From positions 248,001 to 312,000 of the forward strand of contig JACKBS010000012.1 of the NCBI GenBank assembly GCA_020634435.1: a stretch of DNA of 64,000 bases, in the 5' to 3' direction. Below the pieces are notes generated by a model. That model searched no databases. It was not told where the DNA came from and saw only the letters and a program-made list of their open reading frames with translations. Every line of letters starts with the position of its first letter. The stretch's first letter is position 1. The DNA is from Ardenticatenaceae bacterium (GTDB lineage: Bacteria > Chloroflexota > Anaerolineae > Promineifilales > Promineifilaceae). Below, piece by piece: positions 36,901-47,900 of the stretch. The position numbers and the translations under genes were made by a program.

Positions 36901-39900
36901 CTCGAGAGGAAAAATGGGCTGCCAGCTGCGCGGCTGAGTTCTCAAAGCTGCCTGCCTCGCTTAAATAAAGCAGCGGATCTTTTTGGACAGGGGTGAGATA
37001 TGAACCATTGCCAGTGAGCCCACTGTCGTCAGAATCAGACCGGAGGCGCCCTAAAAACGGCATGATAATGAGAAGCCAATCAGGATCGCTGTGAGCCACA
37101 GTACCGACGAAATCTTCTCGCTGATTGAGAAATGCCAGCTGGCTACCGGAAGGGAGATATTGCAGGGGTGTTGAGGGTTTCAGCGAGCGGTTTGTCTGGC
37201 GATCGGCTTCTAGCGAGGTTTGGCGAATCCAGTGTGGTGCGCTTGCTTCGACAAACAAGAAAGCCCCATTCTCTAAGGCCATAGTTGCTTGCACCTGTGC
37301 CCGGAGAGTGGCTTGAAATCCTTCCTGGTAGTAGCCATACCCTTCGGATAGTTGGTAAAAACGGCCGTCATCACCCAAAATTCGACCTGGGCGTGTGAGA
37401 TTTTGTAAAAAGGTATCAGCGGAAAGAACTCGAATCTCTTGTAGGGTTGTAAAACGACGATCATTGCTTGTGACAATATTTGCTAAATCAGGCGGAACAT
37501 GAACATCGATAAGCTGATGCTCCACAACCGCTAGAAACTGCCATGTTTTCTCGGAAGTGAGCTCTAGAATAGTGCCGCCGGCATCCGTATTGATTGCGTC
37601 CAGGGGAATGACATGCTGGTTAAACAAGATACGGATAGTATGGCGCATGTGATCCAGCGATTGGCCTGGTTGCCAGGCCGGTATTGTCAAGGTGGTTTGC
37701 TCAGCATTAAGCATTGGCTCCAGTGGCCAAGAAATAAGGTTGCATATCTCTACCATGCCGTTTAACAAATACGTTTCAGTCCATGTGGATTCTAGGACCC
37801 AGCTGGCGGTGTAGCCTAACATCAACTCACCCGCAGAGGAGCCAAACACAGCGTCGAGTGACACAGATGAACCCTCTACCTGCTGTAAAAAGGTGCCCCA
37901 TTGACAGCTTAAAAGCACTTCCAGAAAACCAGCTGTTAAGCGTAGCAGCGGTATAGCGGTTCTGCCCGCTACTAGCGCCTGCTTCGGGTCGGTCAAAAAA
38001 GTAAACGTAGCAAAACCAGGGGCCTTGACCGGATTAATAGTCATGCCCGGTAGGAGCGACACGGCCGTGTTGTCCACGTTGGCGGCTTGCTGCCAAGTAA
38101 TTTCCCATATTTGCTCATTGCCGGTGATATTAGGTTGGATAGGGGCCAAATCTTCAAATAGGCGACAATCTAAAAGTGAAGAAGGGGCTTCATTAGGCAA
38201 ATGCTTTAGAGCAAGCAAATCATAAGCGACTAACAAGTCCAAACTGTTTTTCCCAACGCCACCAACCACCAAGCCCAGCGTTAAATGACATTGGTGGACA
38301 AAAGTTCCCATATCCAGATGCAGCGTTAGCTCTTTCGCCTGTAGAGGTGTTGCAACGGTGGGTGTCGGAATTTCGCCTTGATATATGATTGTGGTCGGTG
38401 TTGCCGGCAGCCGTAAGTCGGCAACCAGCGGAATTTGCCATAGATAATCAAAGAGATAGACTTGCAGCGAACCCCCTTGAAGGACCAGTACGCGACCTGA
38501 TTCCTCTGTGTCCAGAACAGCAGATTCCCAGAGAAGGAATGGGGCGTTGGTTGGTTCGCCCGCCTCAACACTGAGTGGCCAGGCGATTTGTTCAGTTAAC
38601 GGCTGAATTTGGGTTAGCTGTAGGTTGTTTTCTTCTCCCTGGCGAGCAAACTCCAGCAACACGGTTGTTTGACCGGTTTCCAACTCATCCTGATAAGTTG
38701 CCAAGGGCAGCTGGAGCCTTCCCTTAATCAGACAGTTCTGCAATTGACCCTCGTCGAGCTGCACAGACTCTAACGTTAAGGGAAAGAAACGACAGCCAAA
38801 AAGCGATAAATTTTCGGCCGGGAGCCCCATCTGGCCCAATCGCCATTCATACCCGTTCAGCATATTGTAGCGGCGGGAAAGTGCTTCTGGATCGTTATTA
38901 TCCTCATTTAGTGGTGTCTTTACTTGCCTGCGATCAAATGTTTCAATCAATATAGGCAGATCTTTAAACCAAAATGTCCATGAAACACCACCCCCTGTCT
39001 CTAGCTGAATCGGCTGGCGGGTTGTGGTCAGTTGCCAGTTTTCGGGAAGTCCGTCCAAGGATACGTTTGTCATCAAAAGATTTGGTTGAGTTTGGGTTGC
39101 ACTGCGCCACCAGCCACGCTGGTCTCGGTAACGGCCGTTTTCCGCATAAGCGGCCATGCTGCCTGCCGTCAACTGAAAGTGGCTATTATTTGCCCCGTTT
39201 TCTCCCATATATTGCAGCTGACCGTCGATCAGCCCAAATGCCCCGCTTAATCCACGCAGGAGAGAGAGGTCGGCGAGCGACAGAGAAGGAAGCTCAGTAG
39301 TCGGTCGGTTCCCAAGGTTGAGCCGCCCTGGATATTGGGAAGTGTCTACTTCAATAGTCACCGGCCAGGTGTAAGGTTCTATGACAAAGCGTAATGCTGC
39401 ATCATCGAGCAGCAGTGGCTCCTCATCCTGGTCCACTCTGGCCAGACTAGTCTTCACGGACAATTCTTGCCAGTAGTCGGCAAACGTTTCTCGTTGCAAA
39501 GGTTGGCGCGGAGTTTCTAGGGTTTCCGGACTGTTCCCTAAAACGGCCGCTTGCAGCGCAGAGTCTTGGGATAGTTTGGCTAAGGCATAGATCTGGTCCG
39601 TCAGCGGAATATCATGTCGCCACGAAAGAGCCAATCCTGTTAAAGGATCGCGCAACAAGGGCTTATCAGTGGGGGTCGCCACAATTCCCGGTAGAGAAAG
39701 GTAGACTATGGGTAAATCAGGAACGGCCGCCCATTCGTTGGCTACTTCAATTTCGCTCAAAAACTTTGGCCAATGTGCCGCACCCTCTTCATTTGAACTA
39801 CCAAACAGCCAGGCACCATTGGTTACTGGCTGGAAAGGCATCAGCGCCCGATTCGGGCTGGGGTCGTGAGGCGACAGCCTGTTTTCAGTAAGTGATAGTG

Positions 39901-41935
39901 CCTGAATCACAGGCAGAGTAGGATGTGACAACCAGAGAAGCGGGCCAAACTGTGCATAAGCATCCGCCGACAAGAGACCGGCAGCGACAAACTGGCTAAA
40001 CACAGGTGTCTCTGTCTGGATTTCTAGTGTCCATGTGCCTAACTTAGCCCAGAAAAAGATTCGTTTTAATATGCTGTTGTTTTGCGCCGTCTCATTATTC
40101 GAAACGTCCAACATTGATGCTGTTGAGTCACTTCCGGTCGCGGGCGTACCATCTTGATCACCACTATCTTCCGGATCCGCCGCCTCTTCTTCCTCCGGCG
40201 GCGTTATTTGTTCTATGTATTCTCCTTGCTGCCGGCTCAATGTCAGGCGCGGCAGTTCCAGGTTGACTGAGGCAGGAAATGTCTGCTTTTCTATTGCCAG
40301 ATTGCTGAGTGACAGCGACTGTAAGGCTCGGGGCCAATCCGATAGGGTGGGCAGTCCATCCGCCAAGGTGGGTGCCTGGTAGCTTAGCCAAATAAAGCCA
40401 TTGAGATCCAGACGAGGCGAGGTAAGGGTTATCTCAATGCTTGTCAGCGTTTTCTCTAATAAATTGATTGTCCACACCCCTTTTAGCTGGGCGTAATTAC
40501 TTAAGACAACATCCCAGGGCTGCTCCCTTTCTGCTTGGTGGAACTTGCGTGCCTGGCGATTGCTAAGAGCCAGAGCGCCGCGCATCACGTTGGTCCCTGA
40601 TTTCTTGTCCGGTGGTTGAAATTGGACCACCTCTGCTTCCACATATATCTGCTGGGTCAAATTGAGGAATGGAAATTGGAACCAACCGCCTTCAATAGCC
40701 ATATTGCCCCATAATACCGTTGGAGACAGTGGCGACATTCCTGCCGTCCACTCAGGGGTTGGGATGTCTAGTGTGCTGCGAATACGGGCAGCGACCTGAG
40801 TTGTCGGATAGGACAATTGAATGTCTTTAATTTCTACTGCCTCTGACCAGCTATCTGCTGTCTTTTGGGCCGTGTATTGCCAGACCCCTGGCGTAGCGTC
40901 ATTCGATGAAGCCGAAGACACCTGAAGCAAGAGGTGATCGTCACTCTTTTCCAAATTCATCTCGTCCAGAATGATACGGGACGTTGTGGATGGCGGCAGA
41001 GCCGGATCGTATGGATTGGCGTCACTTAATAGTAGATTAAATGCCTCCGGATGAAAGCGAATTTCGCCCGAGGGTCGCCCCGCCTTCCAGTTGGTAATGG
41101 GCCAGTAAAGGCGTGGGATATCGAGCGGATTGACTATCTCAAGCGAAGTCCAAACGGGGTGATTCCCGTCAGCAACAGGTTCCTTCTCTGAGGGAAAACC
41201 AGGATTTAGCAATTGGTGAAATGCCTGCCAGCTTTTGATTAATATAGTCTGCTCCGTGGAAGTTAGCAGCGGCTCGTCAACATCTAAACGATAGCGAGGT
41301 AAAGGATTTCCCTCCGCAAATTCGCGCAGCAAACGGAACGGTGCGGCAAATGGACTGGTTTCCCAGGGGAAAATGCGCTGGCCATACAGGGTAATACCGG
41401 AGGCATGTAGATAGTAAGGTGTGCTCTCTTGCCGGACAGCTTTTGTCAAGCCTAACGCTCGATAAAAAAGTGTTTCGTCCGTCTCCAAACCCTCGGTCCG
41501 TTTGGGTGTTAGGACGTCTAGCCGGATAAGGCCGCCTAAACAGTTGAAGATAGGTAGTGGAGACGCTTCCGTTTGACTATTCCACTGAGAGGGATCGGCA
41601 TTGACCAAAAGTAGCGTCAGATGACCTTGGGCCAATCCTTCTAGCACCTCGTCTCGGGACAAATTGGTGGCTGGCTGATCAACCTCTCCTTTTTGCCAGC
41701 CAAATCGCACATTGGCGGCAGGTTCGATGACCACATTATTAACACGGGCCACTATCAGAAGTGTCCCTGGTAGCAAAAGGTTGGCTTGATTAAAGGCAGT
41801 TCTTGGCGTTTGGTCAACAAAAATTGTGCGTAGTCCCCAATGTTGGGTTGGATCTTCGATCTGAACGATGCGCACTGAAGCTCGCCAAAAGGGTCCCTGG
41901 ATTTCAACGCGTTGATTAAAACTTAGCCTATTCAT
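33965..41935 (-). CDS. Giant protein of 2656 aa, unrecognised
   Basis: A very large protein without signal peptide or predicted membrane helices. The composition is that of many beta-strand modules joined by acidic or Pro-rich linkers; a low-complexity acidic segment (PPEEEEAADPEDSGDQ) lies near residue 580. I recognise no catalytic motif. The start at 41935 is set by GGAGGGAAC just upstream and by an 8-base ATGAATAG overlap with the end of the preceding giant gene, which indicates translational coupling and a fixed ratio of the two products. An in-frame ATG at 42055 lies inside the upstream gene and is unlikely. Probable role: a subunit of a large two-protein assembly with the 3375-aa partner. 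Function unknown. Confidence 0.8.
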   Translation of the reverse strand: MNRLSFNQRVEIQGPFWRASVRIVQIEDPTQHWGLRTIFVDQTPRTAFNQANLLLPGTLLIVARVNNVVIEPAANVRFGWQKGEVDQPATNLSRDEVLEGLAQGHLTLLLVNADPSQWNSQTEASPLPIFNCLGGLIRLDVLTPKRTEGLETDETLFYRALGLTKAVRQESTPYYLHASGITLYGQRIFPWETSPFAAPFRLLREFAEGNPLPRYRLDVDEPLLTSTEQTILIKSWQAFHQLLNPGFPSEKEPVADGNHPVWTSLEIVNPLDIPRLYWPITNWKAGRPSGEIRFHPEAFNLLLSDANPYDPALPPSTTSRIILDEMNLEKSDDHLLLQVSSASSNDATPGVWQYTAQKTADSWSEAVEIKDIQLSYPTTQVAARIRSTLDIPTPEWTAGMSPLSPTVLWGNMAIEGGWFQFPFLNLTQQIYVEAEVVQFQPPDKKSGTNVMRGALALSNRQARKFHQAEREQPWDVVLSNYAQLKGVWTINLLEKTLTSIEITLTSPRLDLNGFIWLSYQAPTLADGLPTLSDWPRALQSLSLSNLAIEKQTFPASVNLELPRLTLSRQQGEYIEQITPPEEEEAADPEDSGDQDGTPATGSDSTASMLDVSNNETAQNNSILKRIFFWAKLGTWTLEIQTETPVFSQFVAAGLLSADAYAQFGPLLWLSHPTLPVIQALSLTENRLSPHDPSPNRALMPFQPVTNGAWLFGSSNEEGAAHWPKFLSEIEVANEWAAVPDLPIVYLSLPGIVATPTDKPLLRDPLTGLALSWRHDIPLTDQIYALAKLSQDSALQAAVLGNSPETLETPRQPLQRETFADYWQELSVKTSLARVDQDEEPLLLDDAALRFVIEPYTWPVTIEVDTSQYPGRLNLGNRPTTELPSLSLADLSLLRGLSGAFGLIDGQLQYMGENGANNSHFQLTAGSMAAYAENGRYRDQRGWWRSATQTQPNLLMTNVSLDGLPENWQLTTTRQPIQLETGGGVSWTFWFKDLPILIETFDRRQVKTPLNEDNNDPEALSRRYNMLNGYEWRLGQMGLPAENLSLFGCRFFPLTLESVQLDEGQLQNCLIKGRLQLPLATYQDELETGQTTVLLEFARQGEENNLQLTQIQPLTEQIAWPLSVEAGEPTNAPFLLWESAVLDTEESGRVLVLQGGSLQVYLFDYLWQIPLVADLRLPATPTTIIYQGEIPTPTVATPLQAKELTLHLDMGTFVHQCHLTLGLVVGGVGKNSLDLLVAYDLLALKHLPNEAPSSLLDCRLFEDLAPIQPNITGNEQIWEITWQQAANVDNTAVSLLPGMTINPVKAPGFATFTFLTDPKQALVAGRTAIPLLRLTAGFLEVLLSCQWGTFLQQVEGSSVSLDAVFGSSAGELMLGYTASWVLESTWTETYLLNGMVEICNLISWPLEPMLNAEQTTLTIPAWQPGQSLDHMRHTIRILFNQHVIPLDAINTDAGGTILELTSEKTWQFLAVVEHQLIDVHVPPDLANIVTSNDRRFTTLQEIRVLSADTFLQNLTRPGRILGDDGRFYQLSEGYGYYQEGFQATLRAQVQATMALENGAFLFVEASAPHWIRQTSLEADRQTNRSLKPSTPLQYLPSGSQLAFLNQREDFVGTVAHSDPDWLLIIMPFLGRLRSDSDDSGLTGNGSYLTPVQKDPLLYLSEAGSFENSAAQLAAHFSSRAISSSFDVPISLLDLAALRSVARLDIATLEENWFRLHHPCRETVATTIQSAMASLPDTPARLSRSTALRQLFDSLRTAYPPQMASALLPIDFTGSQMLWRQGQLLIFSGSDSGEKPFAWHLTGALLHSSESLRPGQTVDTQRFPAATLLPIESKRDQQQNPVPFSFVVSPYAGLGFLPAPAATQLQLHLVSIELLCLDPQNQLKPVTSLLREISTDGTQPLRLETYEQFAQSWGREMHKRLSPEAPVAALRLRKILRNVGVGEGQATPTSQAEAVLVTDYAFYILSDIERFALLPKRAHKLRVPVDNLTFQEGHYGSSHPPLEAALFELAPPQTTGIQPIHLETRPDPSLTWPWGYRALQVTNQTTADSKGVTGSPSGDEGPLTLWWQAPQYRVQYRSAMNTNLPAVGLPPLFRARAVSTFLPSLSTPPMPQVKRTELQDWQPVLPGSLNYLLKGNRAGAFLAIRNQLIRQQLVDEESNGPVEPPLVSGSIPVQHRMPRPVSLPPNVVGQEDSALQTWASHFEPTQTVGDAPGPADEAFWIRCGELPDMRLQLTLQTPPRGEIPEDWEGKLILDWIATVSLEIEDWDVSQWAFAVRLSRFPEAKWQVEIQANEATAVPPEENEFVSHAAQSGTITLSLVQEPLDTSNLNAPRDVGPSDIVKALGSGDLTLQIDILPLMVPGKPFEQTTYFPLKLGAERGVDLPVTPRFIYFEDPEYNRLLASLVGKSLLNVQEVNFGDKKPGDDSNPSEKIGEVVNYNVTFATDRREYTPDGRIAFRYDWDDGSAVIPGVEGKQRTAYLEIYILDPETGDEKPLYVVNEPQKQNLLIPGTLYFLALNQLTDVEENAKTRPIVVFGEGEKLRLRLMLFVNGSDDVALTHTVDIVSKSITPSPEAGYALLRKSSGAIENASVTCAQFAWSPRPSRIELVCADDLRHDVVRRRAVFQWVDIARSGVENSYAIQKIAKNGSTHFPFTTSTSM

Positions 41936-44900
41936 TGTTCCCTCCTTCCAGCAGGGGGTGGGGCTTAATGGATATTCGTGCGCTGGGGGAGGCACTTCCC
42001 CGCAGGGCACGTATTTGCAGCTGGTGTCCAGTTGATCCGGCTGTCTGTGATTCAAGATACAGGCGCTGTATCGCTAACTTGTCATTGATATGAGAATAAG
42101 AGGTTAACAGCAACTGCCCATCCTCATGAGACATGATGCCATGATATAAGAGAGTGTAATACGCAAGTGTTAATCGAGATTGGATCGAAACATCCCACTG
42201 ATCAGGAGCCAGACGAATAGGGAAATCCAGAGCATAGGTTAGCTGCATGTCCACCAGCTTCTGATAAATAGCCAAAATCGCCTCAGAAAAGGAGGCTTCG
42301 TAAGTTTTATTGGCAAATTGTTGCAGCTGAATGAGTTGCGACCCATCATCAATCAAACCTGTCCAGGAAATCTGTTCCCCCTCAATCTGCAGATTGGGGC
42401 GAAGAGGGGATGGGATTTGATCGTTGGTTGGCTGGTTCACACTTTCCAGTTCCACCTCTTTTGCCTCTTTCACCGCATTCAGTAATTGATTAATAACAGG
42501 GGGAGAAATTCCTGGGCTTAATGCCTTCATGGCATCGGTTTGCGTTTGTGAAGGTGTTGGAGGGAGCCAAACCAAATCCTGCATATTGGGATCTGCGCCT
42601 GGTTGGAGCTTAAGTTGATCGATTAACACTTCATTCAAATCAGCCGGCAAAGTTACGCCAGGTCCTACAGAAATTGTAATCGGCAGATTAAGCTGCGTGG
42701 CTAATTGACTCGCAGCTTCCTGAAACCCTTCATCGCCGGGAAGATCATTGAGTAAAGTCAAATCGGCGGGCGTGGGCGCAGTGGGGCTCGACCAGATGAG
42801 TCTGTCTTTGTTTAGAGATAGCTTAGGGCCGCCCATCAGCATTTCAAGCTCTGCCTCGGTACGCCTACGGTTGAATGACTCTACGAGCTTAATATTTTCA
42901 AAGGCAGTTACTAACGAAGCAATTGCTCCAGCAAGCTCAACAACAGCTCCCCATTCACGTAATGCATCGGCAAGTTCGGCCAATTGTTTGGCAAACATGA
43001 CACCCCGCCAATCCAGAGCCGTATACCTCTGGCCATCTCCAACCAACTGTAGGCGAGCTGGGGTAGAAAGATTAGGGGGCATGGTTGTTTGCCAAATCAG
43101 CTGCATGGGCCATTGGCTATTATCAAATTGCCAACCGGCTGGGAGTGTCAATGGCGGCTGCTCAGGTCCGCGAACGACCGTTACCCCGGTGTGGTCACCA
43201 GCTTGTACCTGTTTGATCAACGTTTCTATGGCCTCGAGATATGCTTGGTCGCCTGTAAGTGCCCGCAAATCCGCGATATCTTTTTCTGATAGGGAGCCAT
43301 TCCAGAAAAAGGTTGCCTTGGGAGCAGTAATAAAGCGAACGGTTTTGTTCAAAGAATCTGGAACTGGCACAAGTGACGCTGAGATTGGCTGCGCGCGATC
43401 CCAACTTTGGTAGAATCGGGCAAAGGGCTCTTTGTCACCCGATTCAAGTTGGGGCACGATGGCTTCTTTGTCTTCCTGTGTTAACACGCCCTGCACAATC
43501 AAACGATTGCCTTCTGTTAGAATGTGGCCTGTTGCAACGCCGCTGAGAGAGTAGTCGCGCGATAGCGTCATTTCCTGGCGACGAGCGGCAAACATCTGCA
43601 GCACAATCCGTTCATTAGGATTGGCAAAGGTCGGTTCGACAACCCCAACCTCTCCGGCTAACAGCACTTGTTGACTCAATTGGCGTATGGCAAACTGATT
43701 GCTATCCATGTCAAAATAGAGTTCGGCCTGTACTTCGACGTTGCCGTAGGAAAAATCTACGATTTGATACACGATGCCCAGGTCTGGAACGGCTCCTGGA
43801 TTTATATGATCGGCCAGGAGAATAACCGTCGGTGCTTCGTCCTGCCAGCGATGCTGTGCTTCGGGCGGTAAACTGTCCCATAACTGTCGGAGAGGCAGCT
43901 GTATCTGGTGGCCTAACACCGTGATGGTCACCTCCTCTTGGTTAACGGGAACAGTAACCTTTCCCGAACCACCGCTCAACGTTGCCTCAGGAGTAGGGGC
44001 TATATAGGTAAATTCTTGCTGAATGATTTCTTTGATCGGAGAAACAACCGTGTCCGCCTGGGCCGCCACGAGCAGACGATGCTGGTAATAAAAGGGCAAA
44101 GCTTCCCACTGCAGCAATACAGCTCGCTGCTGAAATTGATCCAGCCGAAAGGGGATGTCCAGTGCATTGAGGGTTTCTTCGTCCCATCCGTCTGCCTGAG
44201 GCACGAGGTGAGTCGGTGTTTGAGGGTAACTGTCCGGAATATCCTGGCTCTGTTGAACAGGCGGGGCCTGTTGGGGCAAGGATATCTCCAATGGCTTGAG
44301 GAATTCATTAAATTTACAAATCCAATCAGCATAGGCAAACTGTCTCAGGAGAGAGAATATCTGCTGCCGAAAAGCCAGTTGACGGGCCAAAGTCTGATTT
44401 TGTTCTGACAGCGCTTGTTCTGAATGTTGGGCCAAAATAACTTCCCACCACTTACCTGGTTTAGCGGGATTGCCCGGTACCGCGCGTGCATCCAGCCGGC
44501 CGGAACGTAAAATAAAGGGGGGATCAATCGGAGCGGATCGCGGCACAACAAGGTCTAGGCCGCCAGACAACACATCCGGCTGAGGAGCCAGTATCTCGCC
44601 TTGTAGAGGCGATTCAGGGAAGAGAGTGGGTGATTTGTGCATTGCCTGCCACAGGCGATCATATCTTGAGTAGGGATCTATATAGTAGCGATAGAGATGT
44701 CCCCACCGATCACTAAGCAGATGGTGGTAGGTGAGCCGCCCGGCTTTATCGGGCGTTACGTAGGTTGGGGTTGACTGTTTGGCATAGGCTGTGGCTAACC
44801 AGGGGCCAGTGTTAACAGAGTCTTCGTCTAATGAAGAATTTATTACTAGTGGCCCATGATCAAAAAAGCGCTGGCTCCACTGGATAAAATCTGAAAAGGC

Positions 44901-47900
44901 GCGAACCGGTCCTGACGTTGCTACCAACGTTTCACCCTCCTGCAAATTGGGTAAAATGCGTAGTTCAATCTTCTCATCGGTCCGGTAACGGTAGAGCGTG
45001 TCTTTAAAATATTTCTGCAGGTTTTCCCATTCACTAAAGTAGTCTTCATCTAGTTCGGTGTATGTGGCAGCTTCGGTCTGCATGCCCACAGTTTGCTGAG
45101 CCGGTACTGAAAAATACAGCGACCAGGGGTCAGCCGGGGTAAATGATTGCTGTTCATAATCAATATCGAACAAAGTAGAAAAGGTGGGCAGCGCTTTCCT
45201 AAGATCCTCTAGTTTGTCTTTAAGCAAACGCGGAGGCTGGATGAGCCGAATACGTGGCGGATTCTCGGCAAAAACAAAAGTGTTTTTATGGGACGCTAAT
45301 GTCGTTTTCGCTTTCTCAATATCTTTAGGATCACGTCCCGATAAGAGGTACTCAACCACTGGCTTGAAATTTGTTCCGGCAAATTGACGAATGAGCAGCG
45401 TTGTATCGCCTGTGGGTGACAAGGTGATGGCATAGTAGCTCTGCTCATTAGCCGCAATTTGGATTTCTCCTTTAGCCGGATAAGTGAGGTCAATAAGCGT
45501 TAATGGCTTAGTATCTTTGAGCGCTAAGCGCAGCGGTGCCTCGGACGAACCACGAATGGTAAGTTTGTTGTAAATCAGCCGCTGGTTAGGAATGGGTCGA
45601 AGACTAATTTGAACAAGCGCCAACAAAGCGTTGTGGGATGGAAGCTGGGTTGGCGAGAGACGGGTGGCCTCGCTGCCTTTCACCAATAATTCAACATGGA
45701 GATGATTCACCAAAGAAGGCCAGGCAACTTTATTACTGATAAATGAAGACGGCGCTTCCGTCACCAATTGGTGTAAGGCCAGCCGAATTCGGCTGATCAT
45801 TTCATCACCAGTGAGCAGCCGGGATGTGTCTGCCTGCCGTAATGAAAATGTCAGGCTTAAGCCCATTAACTGTAGGGCTTTCCATCCATACCGATCGACT
45901 TCAGGAGAGGTTGCCTGCCAGAACTCAGCCAGGTTACCCATTGTAAATGGTGGCTGAGCCTGTAGGTCCACATAGAGGGCTGGGCTGCCTGTAGTTTCCA
46001 GTATTTGAACCAGTCGCACCAGGTAGGCATGCACGTGATCGTTGGTCATAAAGTAGGGCTTATGCCAGAAGTTTTCCCTCTGAGCGTCTTGTTTTATGAC
46101 TTCTAAATCCGTTGCCATATAGGACGTCTCGCGCTTGGGCCATACCAACAGAGACTCGCGCCAAGAATTCCAGGGTGTTAGCGGATTATCGGCGCCAGCC
46201 ATGGGCGATGCCTCACCACGTCGTTGGCGTGCTACCGTGCTGGGATACCAGGCCTGCCATTGGACTGGATTTAAAGTGTCACCAGGGATAAGCCATAAAT
46301 CCTCGTCTGGAACCATCTGGACTTCTTGCAGATGACGCAGAGCTTGGTGCAGCTTTTGGGGATCGCGAAAAGTTTCGGTTGTGTGCGCATCAATATCCAG
46401 TTCCCACAGATGGTAGCCAGCATTGAGGCCCAGGGGAAAGGCCGGATAGCGACTGGGACCCTGATTCCAACGCAGTCTAACGGCTCGAATACCCAGTGGA
46501 TGAGGCTGATATTCGATTGAAACTGGCTGGCCTGAGTCCTCGGTCAAAAATTGGGGGGCCGCCACCGACGGCATGGGGAAGTGGGCCTTGCCTACCTCCA
46601 AAGTTCCGTCCTCTGGAGGTAAAGGTGGCAAGTTTATTGGTTTTGGCAGCCACTCAAGTTCGGCTGGTTGCCGTTCCTCTCGTTCTTTCACAACCATGCC
46701 TTGTGTGTTGGTTAGGCCTGCTTCATTTTCGATGCGCAGAATAAGCGTGACTGGCGCCAGAGCCGAAGGTACGTCACCAGTGGAGATGGACTGCAGGTAA
46801 ACGCGCCATGCTCTGGGCTGCCAGGGAGGTGCATCTCCTGATGGGAAAACGCCTGCTTCCTGAAGGGTTGAGAGTGGTATATCGGCATACCGACTGCGAT
46901 GAGATCCCTGGGCGTTAAGCCGCACCTTGATATCGGTGGGTCGCGGTCGAGCATTGGTTGAGGGCAACGTTTTGGTGCGACTGCCTTGTACAGCCCCATC
47001 TAAACCATAACTGCCAACAGGCAAGATGCTTTCCTGGCGGAAAATGAGCCGATAGGTGGCAATAGGAACCTCTGGTTGATTACTCACTTCGGTCGGTTCA
47101 GTCCAATTTGCTCGAATGTGATGCGGCGAGAGCAAGGGTGGCAGTTCAATGGTTTCTTCAACGGGCTGAGCCGTTTGCTCCTGGGACAGACGATAGGTAA
47201 CAACCAATTCACCATCAACCGGCACTAAAGGAGGCGCATCGGGATAGCGTGTGCCCACAACCGTCAAGGAACGACCTATTGATTGACTAAAATCCACGGG
47301 GGTTATGGTGTAAGCATAGCTGCGCCCCGTTGCTGGTAAGTTCGTCCGCTCTTCAAGCGTCTCCTCGGCGAAGTGATCCACAATCTGGAATCGGGGTAGG
47401 AGTCTGTTAAATATAGGTTGGTCTTGTTCATCTTTGCCGCGATGGAGGACATAGCCGGATTTAACGGTAAATACTTTTTCCGGTTCCAGGGAATTCAGCG
47501 CTCGCCGGGTGACACGATAGTGCATTAAATGGTGATCAGGATCGGCCTGGCAGCCCGTGCAGCCAGCGGCGGGCCGGGTGGGCCAGGTCAAATCCCAGTT
47601 AATAGCAACCGTGTAAGAATCGGTTAGGATCTGAATGTTTTCAAACTGAGGAGGATTGGTGTAGAAATCTGTACCGACGATATTAAACGGCCGTACATAA
47701 CGGACAGCCTCTTGAAGCGAAACGTCATTCCTATCATGGCCCAAGCGCTGGAAGATACGCGGATTGTCCGCGTCTGATTGGTCAACCTGATCCAGCCAGG
47801 ATGGCCGTTGCTCTGTGGGTACGCGGAATACCAGCCCCATCTGGAACGCGATCGATTGCTGAGCGAATCGAGACCGCGTTGTCTCATCACTCTCCCCGAG

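Noticed and set aside
41936..42055. 40-residue N-terminal extension of the 2656-aa protein
   Set aside because: It lies entirely inside the preceding gene, and a strong ribosome-binding site marks the ATG at 41935.
42748..43413. Plus-strand ORF of 221 aa within the 3375-aa gene
   Set aside because: It lies wholly antisense to a continuous coding frame and has Ser/Arg-rich shadow composition.
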